A stretch of 64,000 nucleotides of DNA from Paenibacillus aestuarii (GCF_027789125.1 NZ_JAQFVF010000048.1:1-64000), one strand, 5' to 3'. Shown: positions 17,681 through 26,600, counted from the stretch's first letter. Made by a program: numbers and translations. The notes: generated by a model from the sequence alone, not told the origin.

Positions 17681-18514
17681 TTATCTCATCTCCAGCTCGA
17701 TGGCGTTCGGATCTACAAAAGAGTATCCTTTTTCTTCAAGCGTGGTCAAAAGTTTATCGAGAATGGAAACGGTCCATGGCAGCTCATGCATCAAAATATT
17801 ACTTCCGCCGTGAAGCTGCTTGAGCACATTTTCCACCACTTTGTTCGGATCGTTCTTGGCATTGGTCATTTCCCAATCAAGTGAGCCGTTGGACCACGTC
17901 ATATAGAGCATATGTTTGTCTTTAATTTTTTGCTTTAAATAATCATTGCCGGAACCAAATGGAGGACGGAAAAATTGCGGCTCTTCACCAATAATATCCT
18001 TGACGATCTTCTGCACGTCGTCGATCTGCTGATCGATCTTGGCATTGGTCATATCTTTCAAATTATCGTGATCCCAGGCATGGTTGCCGATGAGATTGCC
18101 GCTGTCATGGACCAATTTCACAAGCTCAGGCTTTTGTTTGATGCGGTAGCCGTTCATGAAAAAAATTGCTTTCGCGTTATGCTTTTTCAACGTTTCAATA
18201 AGCGCGGTATTCATTTCTTTGTCTTTCGGCCCATCATCGAAGGTAAGAAGCACGACTTTTTTGTTGCCGCTCGGATCGTTCGGGACAATATCATAATTTT
18301 TGTTCATATGATATGTCTTTTTGATTTCCGGAGCTGGCGTAGGTGTTGGAGCTGGCGTCGCTGTCGGCGTTGGCATTGGGACGGGTGTCGGGCTCGGTGT
18401 CGCAGCTTGAACCGGCGCCGGGCTGACCGTGGCTATCGGTGCCGCGGTGTTCTGCCCGCTGCATGCGGTCATCAGTAGGGCTGTACAGACCAGGACTGCA
18501 CTTGCTTGTTTCAT
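17681..18514 (-). CDS. Polysaccharide deacetylase lipoprotein (NodB family)
   Basis: 277 aa. A lipoprotein signal with lipobox LMTAC (Cys18) is followed by a Pro/Thr-rich linker (about 38-62) and a NodB domain. The metal-binding and catalytic motifs are intact: TFDDGP (91-96), the His pair in NHAWDH (His145, His149), RPPFG (183-187) and the C-terminal His243. Family members deacetylate peptidoglycan or related glycans outside the cell. The ATG at 18514 has GAGGAG upstream; a TTG at 18529 is less likely. Confidence 0.9.
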   Translation of the reverse strand: MKQASAVLVCTALLMTACSGQNTAAPIATVSPAPVQAATPSPTPVPMPTPTATPAPTPTPAPEIKKTYHMNKNYDIVPNDPSGNKKVVLLTFDDGPKDKEMNTALIETLKKHNAKAIFFMNGYRIKQKPELVKLVHDSGNLIGNHAWDHDNLKDMTNAKIDQQIDDVQKIVKDIIGEEPQFFRPPFGSGNDYLKQKIKDKHMLYMTWSNGSLDWEMTNAKNDPNKVVENVLKQLHGGSNILMHELPWTVSILDKLLTTLEEKGYSFVDPNAIELEMR

Positions 18515-18683
18515 ATGTAGTCTCCTCAATCAATCTTGCTCTGCGCCCGCAGAGCTATCAGTATTTTACCACAATTCCGCGCGTTCATGTCCCCTTTGTT
18601 TTCCTGCTCGCGAAGCGTATGCCCCCTCCTGTTCTCGCACAAGCTAATCTTGATTCAAACTACATGACATGGAGGGAGACCAA

Positions 18684-18995
18684 ATGAAAATTGGCGCATT
18701 TTTACTTGGTGGTATTGCAGGCGCAGCAGCGGTCATTTATTTGAATCGCAAAAGCAAGAACATGATGTTGTCTGCATTCAGTTCGTCCAGCGATTCGATG
18801 GGCAAGGCTATGGATAAAGCGAGAGACAATTTCGCTAGTAAATCTTTCAAGGATACGACAGTCAAAAACTTCTCCAATGCAAGCTCGGGAGGGCTCAACG
18901 AAGTTGATAAAATCGTCAACAAAGACCCTGGGCTTAAGGCTGCTGTCAGTGAAATCATGAAGGATTCGAAGGAAACGACAACAACCATCCAATAA
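18684..18995 (+). CDS. Small membrane-anchored protein, YtxH-like
   Basis: 103 aa. A Gly/Ala-rich N-terminal hydrophobic helix (about 4-21) is followed by a charged, Ser- and Lys-rich helical tail. The layout resembles YtxH-type general-stress proteins, but similarity by eye is not firm. GGAGGGAG precedes the ATG. Single gene, ending at the hairpin 19008-19049. Confidence 0.7.
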   Translation: MKIGAFLLGGIAGAAAVIYLNRKSKNMMLSAFSSSSDSMGKAMDKARDNFASKSFKDTTVKNFSNASSGGLNEVDKIVNKDPGLKAAVSEIMKDSKETTTTIQ

Positions 18996-19007
18996 CCATC
19001 ATACCTA

Positions 19008-19049
19008 AGCGCAGTCAGGCTGCTCACGCGGCCGGCTGTGCTTTTTTTA
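19008..19049 (+). terminator. Terminator after the YtxH-like gene
   Basis: AGCGCAG/CTGTGCT stem with one G-U pair and internal pairing, followed by a run of seven T. Confidence 0.75.
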
Positions 19050-19099
19050 TTTATACTTAACTTCCACGTGCATTTAAGGCCAAATAGTGTTAACATGAT

Positions 19100-19160
19100 A
19101 GGTGAAAACGAAAGAATACGTGTCCATTTCGTTTTTCGAGGTTCACCTTTTTCTATTTTT
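19100..19160 (+). terminator. Imperfect hairpin upstream of mecA
   Basis: AGGTGAA..ACGAAA pairs with TTTCGT..TTCACCT and is followed by TTTTCTATTTTT. It lies about 80 nt before the MecA-family start. It may end read-through or act as a leader attenuator; no promoter before it could be fixed. Confidence 0.4.
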
Positions 19161-19240
19161 ATCATATTCTGATTCTAATAAGGTGAACATGCTTAAGAGG
19201 ATTGCTTTTCCCTTAGAAAAGCTTAAAGGAGGATCCTATC

Positions 19241-19846
19241 ATGAAAATTGAACGCTTAAGTCAGGATAAGATACGGATTTTCCTAACATTCGATGACTTA
19301 ACAGAACGCGGGATTCAAAAGGATGACATGTGGAGGGAAATTCCCAAAGTTCATGAACTTTTCAGCGAAATGATGGACCAGGCGTACTCTGAACTCGGAT
19401 TTGACCCGTCCGGACCTCTTGCCGTAGAAGTGTTCGCGCTTCCAGCACAAGGCATGGTTGTTATTGTAACCAGAGGCAAGCTTGATTTGTATGCGAACTC
19501 CGACGCATATGACGAACATGAAGCTGATGAAGTCTACGAGATGGAAGTCACGATGGAACAGAGTGATTTGATCTCCTATGCCTTCCGTGATTTTGAAGAC
19601 CTGCTTCGCGCTGCGAAAGTAATCAATCCGCTTCTGATGGAAGGCGGAACATTGTATTCCTATAAAGGAAAATATATTTTGCAATTGGAGCCTGTTGAGC
19701 TGGAAGACTCCAAGTATCAGGCGCTCATCGCCGTGCTGTCCGAATTCGGCGAGGCCGCTTCGGTAACCCCTGCGGTGCTCGAAGAGTACGGAAAGATTAT
19801 TATCGCAGACGATGCGGTGAAAGAGCTTTGCCGCCATTTCCGTTAA
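19241..19846 (+). CDS. mecA: MecA-family adaptor protein
   Basis: 201-aa adaptor that delivers substrates (ComK and others in B. subtilis) to the ClpC-ClpP protease. The N-terminal substrate-binding part (starting MKIERLSQDK) and the C-terminal ClpC-binding part (about 110-201) are joined by an acidic stretch (EHEADEVYEMEV). AAAGGAGG precedes the ATG. Its place two genes before gudB equals that of the B. subtilis paralogue mecB (ypbH), so MecB is an equally good name. It ends at a strong terminator. Confidence 0.92.
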   Translation: MKIERLSQDKIRIFLTFDDLTERGIQKDDMWREIPKVHELFSEMMDQAYSELGFDPSGPLAVEVFALPAQGMVVIVTRGKLDLYANSDAYDEHEADEVYEMEVTMEQSDLISYAFRDFEDLLRAAKVINPLLMEGGTLYSYKGKYILQLEPVELEDSKYQALIAVLSEFGEAASVTPAVLEEYGKIIIADDAVKELCRHFR

Positions 19847-19878
19847 GGCGGAGGCTTGCTCATGCAGCAGAATGAAAC

Positions 19879-19919
19879 AAGCATCTTCAAAAACATTTGT
19901 TTTTGCAAGATGCTTTTTT
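19879..19919 (+). terminator. Terminator after mecA
   Basis: A 17-bp stem starting AAGCATCTT with a 2-nt loop, one bulge and a T-run. Confidence 0.88.
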
Positions 19920-19966
19920 AAGTTGTGGATCTTTACCTCATACCTGTTCGGGAGGCGACATCATGA

Positions 19967-21484
19967 ATGGCGGATACAGAGCGGAATCCTCTTGCGGCAG
20001 CATCGCCTGCTGTTGATTTGGAAGCGCTGCTATCTTATTATCAGAAGCAGCTGCGTGAAGAAGCATTCGTCTACTTGCAGAAGAGAGGTATCGAAGAAGA
20101 AACCGTCCAACTGTTCAGGATCGGTTTTGAAATCGGTAAAATTGGTTTCTATATCAATCAAAACCAACTAGGGGATTATTTTGAGAACCGGGTTATTATT
20201 CCGATATGCAATTATGAAGGCGAAATTGTGGATCTCGTCGGCCGGGCTATTGATCATCGCGAGCCCAAATATAAGCCTTTATACGGTGTGGACCAGTTCT
20301 TATTCCACTATCAGTCCTTACATGATTCTGAAGAGGTTGTACTTTGTTCCGGTATTTTCGATGTGCTGATCCTGGCACAGGCGCAGATGCCGGCTGTTTG
20401 CGTTCCAGATTTTGCAGTGTTCAAAGAGGTTCACGCCCCGCTGTTTCTTGACAAAAGAGTTTATATATGCATGGGCAACGATGAAACGGGGCGCAGGGAA
20501 GCTTCCCGCATAGAATCCTTATTAAGGGAACATGCTAAAGAAACTTACATCGTCCATTTACCGGAAACGATCCGGGATGTGAATGATTTTTTTATCCGCG
20601 TGAAAAATCCAGCCGAAACGTTCATCCAACTCGTCACGGAAACCGTCGAAGCCACGATGCTGACGCCGGTAGCGCCGGATATGAAGAACAGTACGATCTT
20701 TTTGGAAGAATATATGAAAAGACACCGCGGTCAGGCCGCAAGCATTTCCACGGGCTTCGCCAAGCTCGATACTTTGCTTTTCGGCGGGTTCAATCACGGA
20801 TTGTATCTGCTTGCGGGAAGCGGATCTGTCGGGAAAAGCATGCTGTTGAAGCAAATGGCCGATCATGTGGCAGCTGAACAAATACCGGTGATCTACGTAT
20901 CCTGGGATATGACCAGCTTTGAGCTGTGGGCCAGGAGCATCGCACGCATTCTCGGCGTTGCGCCGCAGCAAGTGCTCGGCGGCAAAGTGGAGCCCGATCA
21001 AGTCGCCGAGGCGAACAAAGCTTACGCGCCCATCAGCAAAATGCTCTGGACGCTGGAATGCACGATGGATACGACGCTGGAGCAAGTCGCCGCATCCATC
21101 GAACGGATCGAGATGATCGTCGGCCGCGTCCCGGTCATCTTCATGGACCATCTACAGCGTATTCCGGTCCAGAAGGCGATCGCACAGCCGAACGGGCTGC
21201 AGCCGCAGGCGTTGGTCGCATACACGCTGAAGATGTGGTCGCGCGAGTGGAACTGCCCTATCATTGCGGCGACAGCCCTCGACTCCGGGGAGGGCAATGT
21301 TCCCGAAGCGGTTCAGGCTTCGGCAGATGTGGTCATGAGCATGCGATCGAATCCGGCCGGTGCCGGCGGTACCGGTACTGGTACCGGACAAGAGATGTTG
21401 ATCGAATTAACGAAGAACCGTAATGGCACCTTAGGCAGCTTTCCGATGCATTTTCATGATGAACGCGCTCTATTTACTGAATAA
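19967..21484 (+). CDS. Primase-like/DnaB-like helicase fusion with degenerate TOPRIM
   Basis: 505 aa. Residues about 20-120 resemble the DnaG catalytic N-terminal fold (KRGIEEETVQLFRIGFE; NRVIIPICNYEGEIV; GRAID..PKY). Residues 122-200 form a TOPRIM-like domain whose usual metal ligands are changed: the Glu position in LCSGIFD is Ser128, and the first Asp of the DxD motif is Gly170 (MGNDETGR). No zinc finger precedes it. Residues about 255-505 are a DnaB-type RecA ATPase with Walker A GSGSVGKS (284-291), Walker B IFMDHLQ (Asp394) and the KNRNG motif. This is the domain order of T7 gp4 and Twinkle. Likely a helicase without primase activity; cellular role unknown. It sits between mecA and gudB, where B. 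subtilis has no such gene. Confidence 0.8.
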   Translation: MADTERNPLAAASPAVDLEALLSYYQKQLREEAFVYLQKRGIEEETVQLFRIGFEIGKIGFYINQNQLGDYFENRVIIPICNYEGEIVDLVGRAIDHREPKYKPLYGVDQFLFHYQSLHDSEEVVLCSGIFDVLILAQAQMPAVCVPDFAVFKEVHAPLFLDKRVYICMGNDETGRREASRIESLLREHAKETYIVHLPETIRDVNDFFIRVKNPAETFIQLVTETVEATMLTPVAPDMKNSTIFLEEYMKRHRGQAASISTGFAKLDTLLFGGFNHGLYLLAGSGSVGKSMLLKQMADHVAAEQIPVIYVSWDMTSFELWARSIARILGVAPQQVLGGKVEPDQVAEANKAYAPISKMLWTLECTMDTTLEQVAASIERIEMIVGRVPVIFMDHLQRIPVQKAIAQPNGLQPQALVAYTLKMWSREWNCPIIAATALDSGEGNVPEAVQASADVVMSMRSNPAGAGGTGTGTGQEMLIELTKNRNGTLGSFPMHFHDERALFTE

Positions 21485-21505
21485 TTCGCTCACGAGGTGG
21501 ACTTT

Positions 21506-22756
21506 ATGTCGAATACAGAAAATCTAAATGTTCTGCAATCCACACAAACCGTCATCCACGAGGCGCTGAAGCGTCTTGGCTATCCGGAAGAAATGTATGA
21601 GCTGCTCAAAGAACCTCTCCGTGTCTTAACTGTGCGTATTCCGATCCGCATGGATGATGGCAGTGTGAAAGTATTCACAGGCTATAGAGCGCAGCACAAC
21701 GATGCTGTCGGTCCAACGAAGGGCGGCGTGCGCTTCCACCCGGATGTGACGGAGGATGAAGTGAAGGCACTGTCCATTTGGATGAGTTTGAAATGCGGCA
21801 TCTCGGATCTTCCTTATGGCGGGGGCAAAGGCGGCATCATTTGCGATCCGCGGCAAATGTCGTTCCGCGAGCTGGAGCGCCTCAGTCGCGGCTACGTGCG
21901 GGCAATCAGCCAGCTGGTCGGTCCATCCAAGGATATCCCGGCGCCGGATGTGATGACGAACTCGCAGATTATGGCCTGGATGATGGACGAATATAGCCGG
22001 ATCCGCGAGTACGACTCCCCGGGCTTTATTACGGGGAAACCGATTGTCCTGGGCGGCTCGCACGGCCGCGAGACGGCAACGGCGAAAGGCGTTACGATTA
22101 TGATCGATAAAGCGCTGCAGAAAAAAAACATTGCGCTGCAGGACGCAAGGGTAATTATTCAAGGCTTCGGCAATGCGGGCAGCTATTTGGCGAAATTCAT
22201 GCATGAAGCGGGAGCGAGAGTCATCGGCATCTCTGATGTGCATGGCGCGTTATATAAACCGGACGGCCTCGATATCGAATATTTGCTCGATCGCCGCGAT
22301 TCCTTCGGCGGTGTCACGAATTTGTTTAAGGATACGTTGACGAACAAAGAAATATTGGAGCAGGAATGCGACATTTTGGTCCCGGCAGCAATTGAGAATC
22401 AGATCACGAAGGAAAATGCGGATCGTATCAAAGCCAGCATTATCGTTGAGGCGGCTAACGGGCCGACAACGTTGGAAGCGACCAAAACTTTGACGGACCG
22501 AGGGATCCTCATCGTACCGGACGTGCTGGCGAGCAGCGGAGGCGTTATTGTTTCTTATTTCGAATGGGTGCAGAATAATCAAGGATATTACTGGACAGAA
22601 GAAGAAGTTCATGCCAAACTGCAATTAGTCATGGAAAAGTCTTTTGAAAATGTCTATAATATTCATATCACGCGCGGAGTGGATATGCGGCTCGCCGCCT
22701 ATATGGTGGGCGTTCGCAAAATGGCTGAGGCCTCACGCTTCCGCGGTTGGGTGTAA
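21506..22756 (+). CDS. gudB: NAD-dependent glutamate dehydrogenase
   Basis: 416-aa Glu/Leu/Phe/Val dehydrogenase that oxidises glutamate to 2-oxoglutarate and ammonia. The catalytic Lys region PYGGGKGGI, the Asp-containing APDVMT and a Rossmann motif (GFGNAGSYLA) are visible. ATG 21506 is preferred over GTG 21497 for spacing from GAGGTGG. The position after the MecA-family gene matches B. subtilis ypbH-gudB. No duplication near the active site, as in the cryptic B. subtilis gudB allele, is seen. RocG is the alternative name. Confidence 0.92.
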   Translation: MSNTENLNVLQSTQTVIHEALKRLGYPEEMYELLKEPLRVLTVRIPIRMDDGSVKVFTGYRAQHNDAVGPTKGGVRFHPDVTEDEVKALSIWMSLKCGISDLPYGGGKGGIICDPRQMSFRELERLSRGYVRAISQLVGPSKDIPAPDVMTNSQIMAWMMDEYSRIREYDSPGFITGKPIVLGGSHGRETATAKGVTIMIDKALQKKNIALQDARVIIQGFGNAGSYLAKFMHEAGARVIGISDVHGALYKPDGLDIEYLLDRRDSFGGVTNLFKDTLTNKEILEQECDILVPAAIENQITKENADRIKASIIVEAANGPTTLEATKTLTDRGILIVPDVLASSGGVIVSYFEWVQNNQGYYWTEEEVHAKLQLVMEKSFENVYNIHITRGVDMRLAAYMVGVRKMAEASRFRGWV

Positions 22757-22802
22757 CCGACCCGATCATTCGCGAGCATTAACGCCAAAGGGGGAGCTAT
22801 GC

Positions 22803-23498
22803 ATGCATATTTTGCCCGTTGTGCTGGCATCTGTAGCCCCAGGTCTCTCTTTGCTAGCCTACTTTTATCTAAAAGACCGTTACGAAACGGAGCCGATTCA
22901 TTTGGTCATCCGCATGTTCGTGTTCGGTTTCTTGCTTGTTTATCCGACGATGGTCCTGCAGCGCTCTTTTATTGAGGAAATCGGGGATGGCAATTTTACA
23001 ACGGCCTTTTTTCTATCCGGCGGGATTGAAGAGTTTCTGAAATGGATTGTCCTTTACCATCTGATCTATAGGCATGCTTCCTTTGATGAGCCCTATGACG
23101 GGATCGTTTATGCTGTGGCTGTCAGCTTGGGCTATGCAACACTTGAGAACATTATTTATGCGTTTTTAAATGCCTCATCCTTTTCGGCGCTCCTTATTCG
23201 CGCGCTTCTCCCGGTATCGGGCCACGCGCTGTTCGGCGTCATGATGGGTTACTACATGGGCAAGGCCAAATTTACACCGGAGAAGTCGCAAAGATACCTG
23301 TGGTACTCCTTACTGCTGCCGATTCTATGGCACGGCTTGTTCGATTATATTTTACTCGTGGCCAAATCGTACTGGGTATGGATTATGATCCCGGTTATGA
23401 CTTATTTATGGATACGCACGCTCTGGCGGGTTGATCGGGCAAACGCACGTTCGCCGCTGCGCATTGCACCTTCGGACGAGAAGATTAAAATGAGTTGA
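22803..23498 (+). CDS. prsW: Intramembrane protease PrsW
   Basis: 231-aa polytopic membrane protein of the PrsW/CPBP-like clan. The EE pair in GGIEEFLKW and the later His residues (SGHALFG, WHGLFDY) are the expected metal-site positions. In B. subtilis PrsW (YpdC) makes the first cut in anti-sigma factor RsiW. GGGGGAG precedes the ATG at 22803. Synteny with gudB supports the name. No sigW/rsiW pair is in the window. Confidence 0.88.
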   Translation: MHILPVVLASVAPGLSLLAYFYLKDRYETEPIHLVIRMFVFGFLLVYPTMVLQRSFIEEIGDGNFTTAFFLSGGIEEFLKWIVLYHLIYRHASFDEPYDGIVYAVAVSLGYATLENIIYAFLNASSFSALLIRALLPVSGHALFGVMMGYYMGKAKFTPEKSQRYLWYSLLLPILWHGLFDYILLVAKSYWVWIMIPVMTYLWIRTLWRVDRANARSPLRIAPSDEKIKMS

Positions 23499-23568
23499 AT
23501 AGGGTCATAATGGACTGTATCAGGGCGGTTTTTACCGAATGCTGCCCGGAAATGGCCGGGAGGTATAC

Positions 23569-23724
23569 ATGTCTACGATCCGAGTGAAAGTAACGATACG
23601 CTGCAAGCAGTGCGGTGAGCGATTTGTCCTCAAGGGTAAGAAGGAAAAAGGGAAAATCGAAACGGGCTTCCGTCAGTGCATCTGCAGCAATGAGCATGAT
23701 TTTGATGTCGAGACCGACGAATAA
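23569..23724 (+). CDS. Small Cys-rich (zinc-ribbon-like) protein
   Basis: 51 aa, basic. CKQC near the N-terminus and CIC further on could form a zinc knuckle. No known family was recognised. GGGAGGT precedes the ATG. It sits 70 nt after prsW and ends before two hairpins. Confidence 0.65.
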   Translation: MSTIRVKVTIRCKQCGERFVLKGKKEKGKIETGFRQCICSNEHDFDVETDE

Positions 23725-23729
23725 TAATG

Positions 23730-23752
23730 AGGCGGAACTTTAGGGTTCGCCT
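23730..23752 (+). repeat. Hairpin after the small Cys-rich gene
   Basis: AGGCGGAAC/GTTCGCCT inverted repeat (one unpaired base) without a T-run, directly before the terminator at 23759. Confidence 0.5.
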
Positions 23753-23758
23753 GCTTAG

Positions 23759-23793
23759 AAAATAACGGGACGCGATGTTCCGTTATTTTTTTT
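23759..23793 (+). terminator. Terminator
   Basis: AATAACGG/CCGTTATT stem followed by a run of T. Confidence 0.85.
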
Positions 23794-24131
23794 GCGTGAA
23801 AATGCGCTGCGGGCGCTTGTGGGGGCTTGGCATGTAGGGCGGCATGTCGCGTTGGAGGTATGCGAGAGTGAGAGCCCGGCGGTGTAAGGCGACATCGTCG
23901 CGCTGCAGGCGCGCCCGCCTGCCCGCCGAGAGCGATTCCGGGTCGCCAAGCGGCAAACCAATCCCATGCTGGGAGCGGAGCATTAAGCGCTCCCGCTTCT
24001 TGCTAGAGCGGTTTAACCACGCTGTAGTCAAAGATGTTAACAGTGCTCCCACTGTCATTTTTGTATGTATAAACCTTTCTTTCCACGCGAAAACTAACGG
24101 CAAGTTTGACGGAAATGAAAGGAGCCCAGTT
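23794..24131. other. Gene-poor GC-rich stretch before ypeB
   Basis: About 340 nt. The first 200 are clearly more GC-rich than the neighbours and hold no frame with an RBS or a recognised motif on either strand. B. subtilis has sleB directly upstream of ypeB; no sleB remnant could be read here. The last 100 nt are AT-richer and probably hold the ypeB promoter, which was not pinned down. Confidence 0.5.
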
Positions 24132-25538
24132 ATGTACAAAAGACTAAGTATCGTGATGTTCCCATTCCTTGTGCTAGCCCTGATCGGGGCGTCGGTTTGG
24201 GGGTATTTGGAGCATCAGGAGAAGAACACCATTTTAATCAAAGCTGAGAATCAATACCAGCGCGCATTTCACGATCTCTCCTTCCGTATGGACAAGTTGC
24301 ATACGGAACTGGGAAATACACTGGCGGTCAACTCCACCTCCGAGGCATCATACCGCAAAGGGTTAGTGAACGTTTGGCGGCTGACGAGCCAGGCGCAGAA
24401 CGATATCAACCAGCTGCCGCTGACCTTGCTGCCTTTTAACAAAACGGGAGACTTCCTCGCAAACATGGCAAATTTCTCGTATCGCTTGTCCGTCCGTGAC
24501 ATGACGAAACAGCCGCTCAATGAGCAGGAGATGAAGACGTTGAGCGCGCTCTACGATCATTCCAAAGCGATCACGACGTCGCTGCGCGGCGTACAGGACA
24601 AAGTGATGGCCAGCAACCTGCGCTGGATGGATGTGGAGTCGGCCTTGGCTTCGCAAAATGAGCCGAAAGACAACGTTATCATCGACGGTTTTTCGACGGT
24701 GGACAAAGCGGTCGGCGCTTATGAGGAACTGGATTGGGGGCCAGGCAATTTCAACGCGCTGTCGCAAGCGGATGTTAAAATGCTGACCGGCGAAGAGATG
24801 ACGGCAGATGCAATCAAGCAGAAAGCAGCGCAGTTCTTGGGGATCAGCGACAGCGGCAACATGAAAGTGGTTGAAAACGGAAGCTCAACCCCGGAATACA
24901 AAACCTATAGCGTCGTTGTGCCGGGTGCAGGCCATGGGGAGAACGATATTCAAATGGACTACACCAAAAAAGGCGGTCATCTGATTTATTTCATGAAGCC
25001 GCGGACAGTGCAAGAGTCAAAGTTTGACCTTCGCCAGGCGAGAGATGTGGCCAATGAATTTTTGGATCAGCATGAATATAAAGATATGAGCGCTGTCAGT
25101 TATGACCAGTACCAGCACATTGCCAATATCGTTTTCGCCAAGCGTGAAAAAGACGTGACGGTTTATCCTGAGCAAGTTAGTGTCAGAGTTGCGTTGGACA
25201 ATTTAGAAGTAACGGGCCTGCAGGCAAGCGAATACATATTCGGCCACAAACTCCGGAATCTCGGTCAGCCTAAAGTTAATGCAGAGGAAGCCCGTAAATC
25301 CGTAAATGCCAAGATGGAAGTGAGCAGTCAAAAGCTTGCCGTTATTGAAAATGAACTGAATGAGGAAGTGCTGTGCCACGAGATCGTCGGTAAAATGAAC
25401 GGCAATTTGTACAGAGTGTTCATCAATGCGGATAACGGAACGGAAGAAAAAATAGAAACGATTCGTCCGGACCAGGCGGCAGCCGCTGCTGCAGGTGCAA
25501 CTGCAGCCCCCGGCCAAAAGCCGGCAGCAACGAAATAA
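24132..25538 (+). CDS. ypeB: Germination protein YpeB
   Basis: 468-aa spore membrane protein with one N-terminal anchor (about 8-27), a long helical region and C-terminal PepSY-type repeats (about 240-445), ending in an Ala-rich tail. In B. subtilis YpeB and the cortex lytic enzyme SleB stabilise each other in the spore. GAAAGGAG precedes the ATG at 24132; the frame stays open upstream without a further RBS. Unusually, sleB is not adjacent. It is followed by a terminator. Confidence 0.9.
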   Translation: MYKRLSIVMFPFLVLALIGASVWGYLEHQEKNTILIKAENQYQRAFHDLSFRMDKLHTELGNTLAVNSTSEASYRKGLVNVWRLTSQAQNDINQLPLTLLPFNKTGDFLANMANFSYRLSVRDMTKQPLNEQEMKTLSALYDHSKAITTSLRGVQDKVMASNLRWMDVESALASQNEPKDNVIIDGFSTVDKAVGAYEELDWGPGNFNALSQADVKMLTGEEMTADAIKQKAAQFLGISDSGNMKVVENGSSTPEYKTYSVVVPGAGHGENDIQMDYTKKGGHLIYFMKPRTVQESKFDLRQARDVANEFLDQHEYKDMSAVSYDQYQHIANIVFAKREKDVTVYPEQVSVRVALDNLEVTGLQASEYIFGHKLRNLGQPKVNAEEARKSVNAKMEVSSQKLAVIENELNEEVLCHEIVGKMNGNLYRVFINADNGTEEKIETIRPDQAAAAAAGATAAPGQKPAATK

Positions 25539-25544
25539 AACCAG

Positions 25545-25577
25545 AGAAGCGGGAGCTTGCCTCCTCGCTTCTTTTTT
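25545..25577 (+). terminator. Terminator after ypeB
   Basis: GAAGCGGGA/TCCTCGCTTC stem with one mismatch, followed by TTTTTT. Confidence 0.82.
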
Positions 25578-25598
25578 GCTTTCTAATTCAGAATCTCG

Positions 25599-25607
25599 TG
25601 TTATAAT
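25599..25607 (+). promoter_or_regulatory. Extended -10 promoter of ypfA
   Basis: TGTTATAAT (extended -10, TATAAT at 25602-25607) about 48 nt before the ypfA start. The -35 region is weak. Confidence 0.6.
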
Positions 25608-25654
25608 CGATGAAGTAACAGGAAATTTGGCAGAGATTGTCGGAGGTGCTCGGA

Positions 25655-26308
25655 TTGCTTCCCAAGGTTAATCAGATTTTGTACATGCAGATCAATTCTA
25701 TTGATGACGAAGAAAGCAAGATTGAATACAAATCAAGAATTGCTGATATCACAGACAGCGCGATTGTAATCGAGCTTCCGCTGAATGAGCAGACAGGTCG
25801 GCTAAAGCGGCTTTATGCTGGCGATGAGTTGAACGCTTATTTTTTAAATATGGGCGGGGTCAAGCATTATTTCACCACTACCGTTTCGGGTTTTCGCGAA
25901 GATGTCGTCCGTCTGGTCGAACTGAAGCTGCCGGATCGCGATTCCATCACACAAGTGCAGCGCAGAAGCTTCTTGCGCGTGCTCGCCGAGCTCGAAATCG
26001 CAGTGAAATTTTCCGATCAACTCCTATTCGTCGCTTTAACCGAGGATATCGGCGGAGGCGGGATCTCCTTCATCTGTGAAGGACATCTTCCACTTGGCTT
26101 GCAAGCTGCTTTATCCTGCTGGCTGCTCGTGCCTTTTAAGAATGGCTCCATTGAGCACATACCGTTCAAAGGGGAAGTCGTCCGCGTGAAGAAACTGGAA
26201 ACGGGAAGGCTGCTCGTAATGGTCAGCTTTGTGGAAATTACCGACCGCGAACGCCAGAAGATTATCCGGTTTTGCTTTGAACGGCAGATGGATTTCCGCA
26301 AACGCTGA
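25655..26308 (+). CDS. ypfA: PilZ-domain c-di-GMP receptor YpfA/MotI
   Basis: 217 aa, the same length as B. subtilis YpfA (MotI/DgrA), which on binding c-di-GMP acts as a clutch on flagellar MotA. An N-terminal YcgR-like part (1-95) precedes a PilZ domain with RRSFLR (103-108). The D-x-S-x-x-G motif appears as EDIGGGGIS, with Ser replaced by Gly. The start is TTG at 25655, 8 nt after GGAGG; an in-frame TTG at 25637 lies before the RBS. Neighbours ypeB and ypfB agree with the B. subtilis order. Confidence 0.88.
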   Translation: MLPKVNQILYMQINSIDDEESKIEYKSRIADITDSAIVIELPLNEQTGRLKRLYAGDELNAYFLNMGGVKHYFTTTVSGFREDVVRLVELKLPDRDSITQVQRRSFLRVLAELEIAVKFSDQLLFVALTEDIGGGGISFICEGHLPLGLQAALSCWLLVPFKNGSIEHIPFKGEVVRVKKLETGRLLVMVSFVEITDRERQKIIRFCFERQMDFRKR

Positions 26309-26375
26309 TTGCATGGAATCTGATCTTCTTGGGTATACTTTGATGCATGAATTGAAGTGAGCAGGTGAGACTTCC

Positions 26376-26600
26376 ATGGCATCGGATCAGGAACATCGAT
26401 CGTACGAGCAGCTGTTTGTGCTTTTCTCCAAGAAGGTGGAGAAGATTTTGCTCAGGCTGGCGCTCGTGTTTTTTGTGCTGCTTTTATGCGCTCAAGCGCT
26501 CTTGCAAATCCCTTATTTGCGCAAGCATATTACAAGGGTCGAACCGCTTGAAGGCAAACCTTACTCCCAGCCCGTGGGCGCGGATCGAGAGCGTTCTTAG
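26376..26600 (+). CDS. ypfB: YpfB-like small membrane protein (DUF5359)
   Basis: 74 aa with one transmembrane helix (about 26-45) and a charged C-terminus. Function unknown. Identified by size, topology and position between ypfA and cmk, as in B. subtilis. AGGTGAG lies 9-10 nt before the ATG. Confidence 0.7.
   Translation: MASDQEHRSYEQLFVLFSKKVEKILLRLALVFFVLLLCAQALLQIPYLRKHITRVEPLEGKPYSQPVGADRERS

Noticed and set aside
23783..24139. 118-codon minus-strand frame before ypeB, looked at as a sleB remnant or new gene
   Set aside because: No SleB motif in either strand and no RBS; the sequence reads as Arg/Ser/Pro-rich noise from GC-rich DNA.
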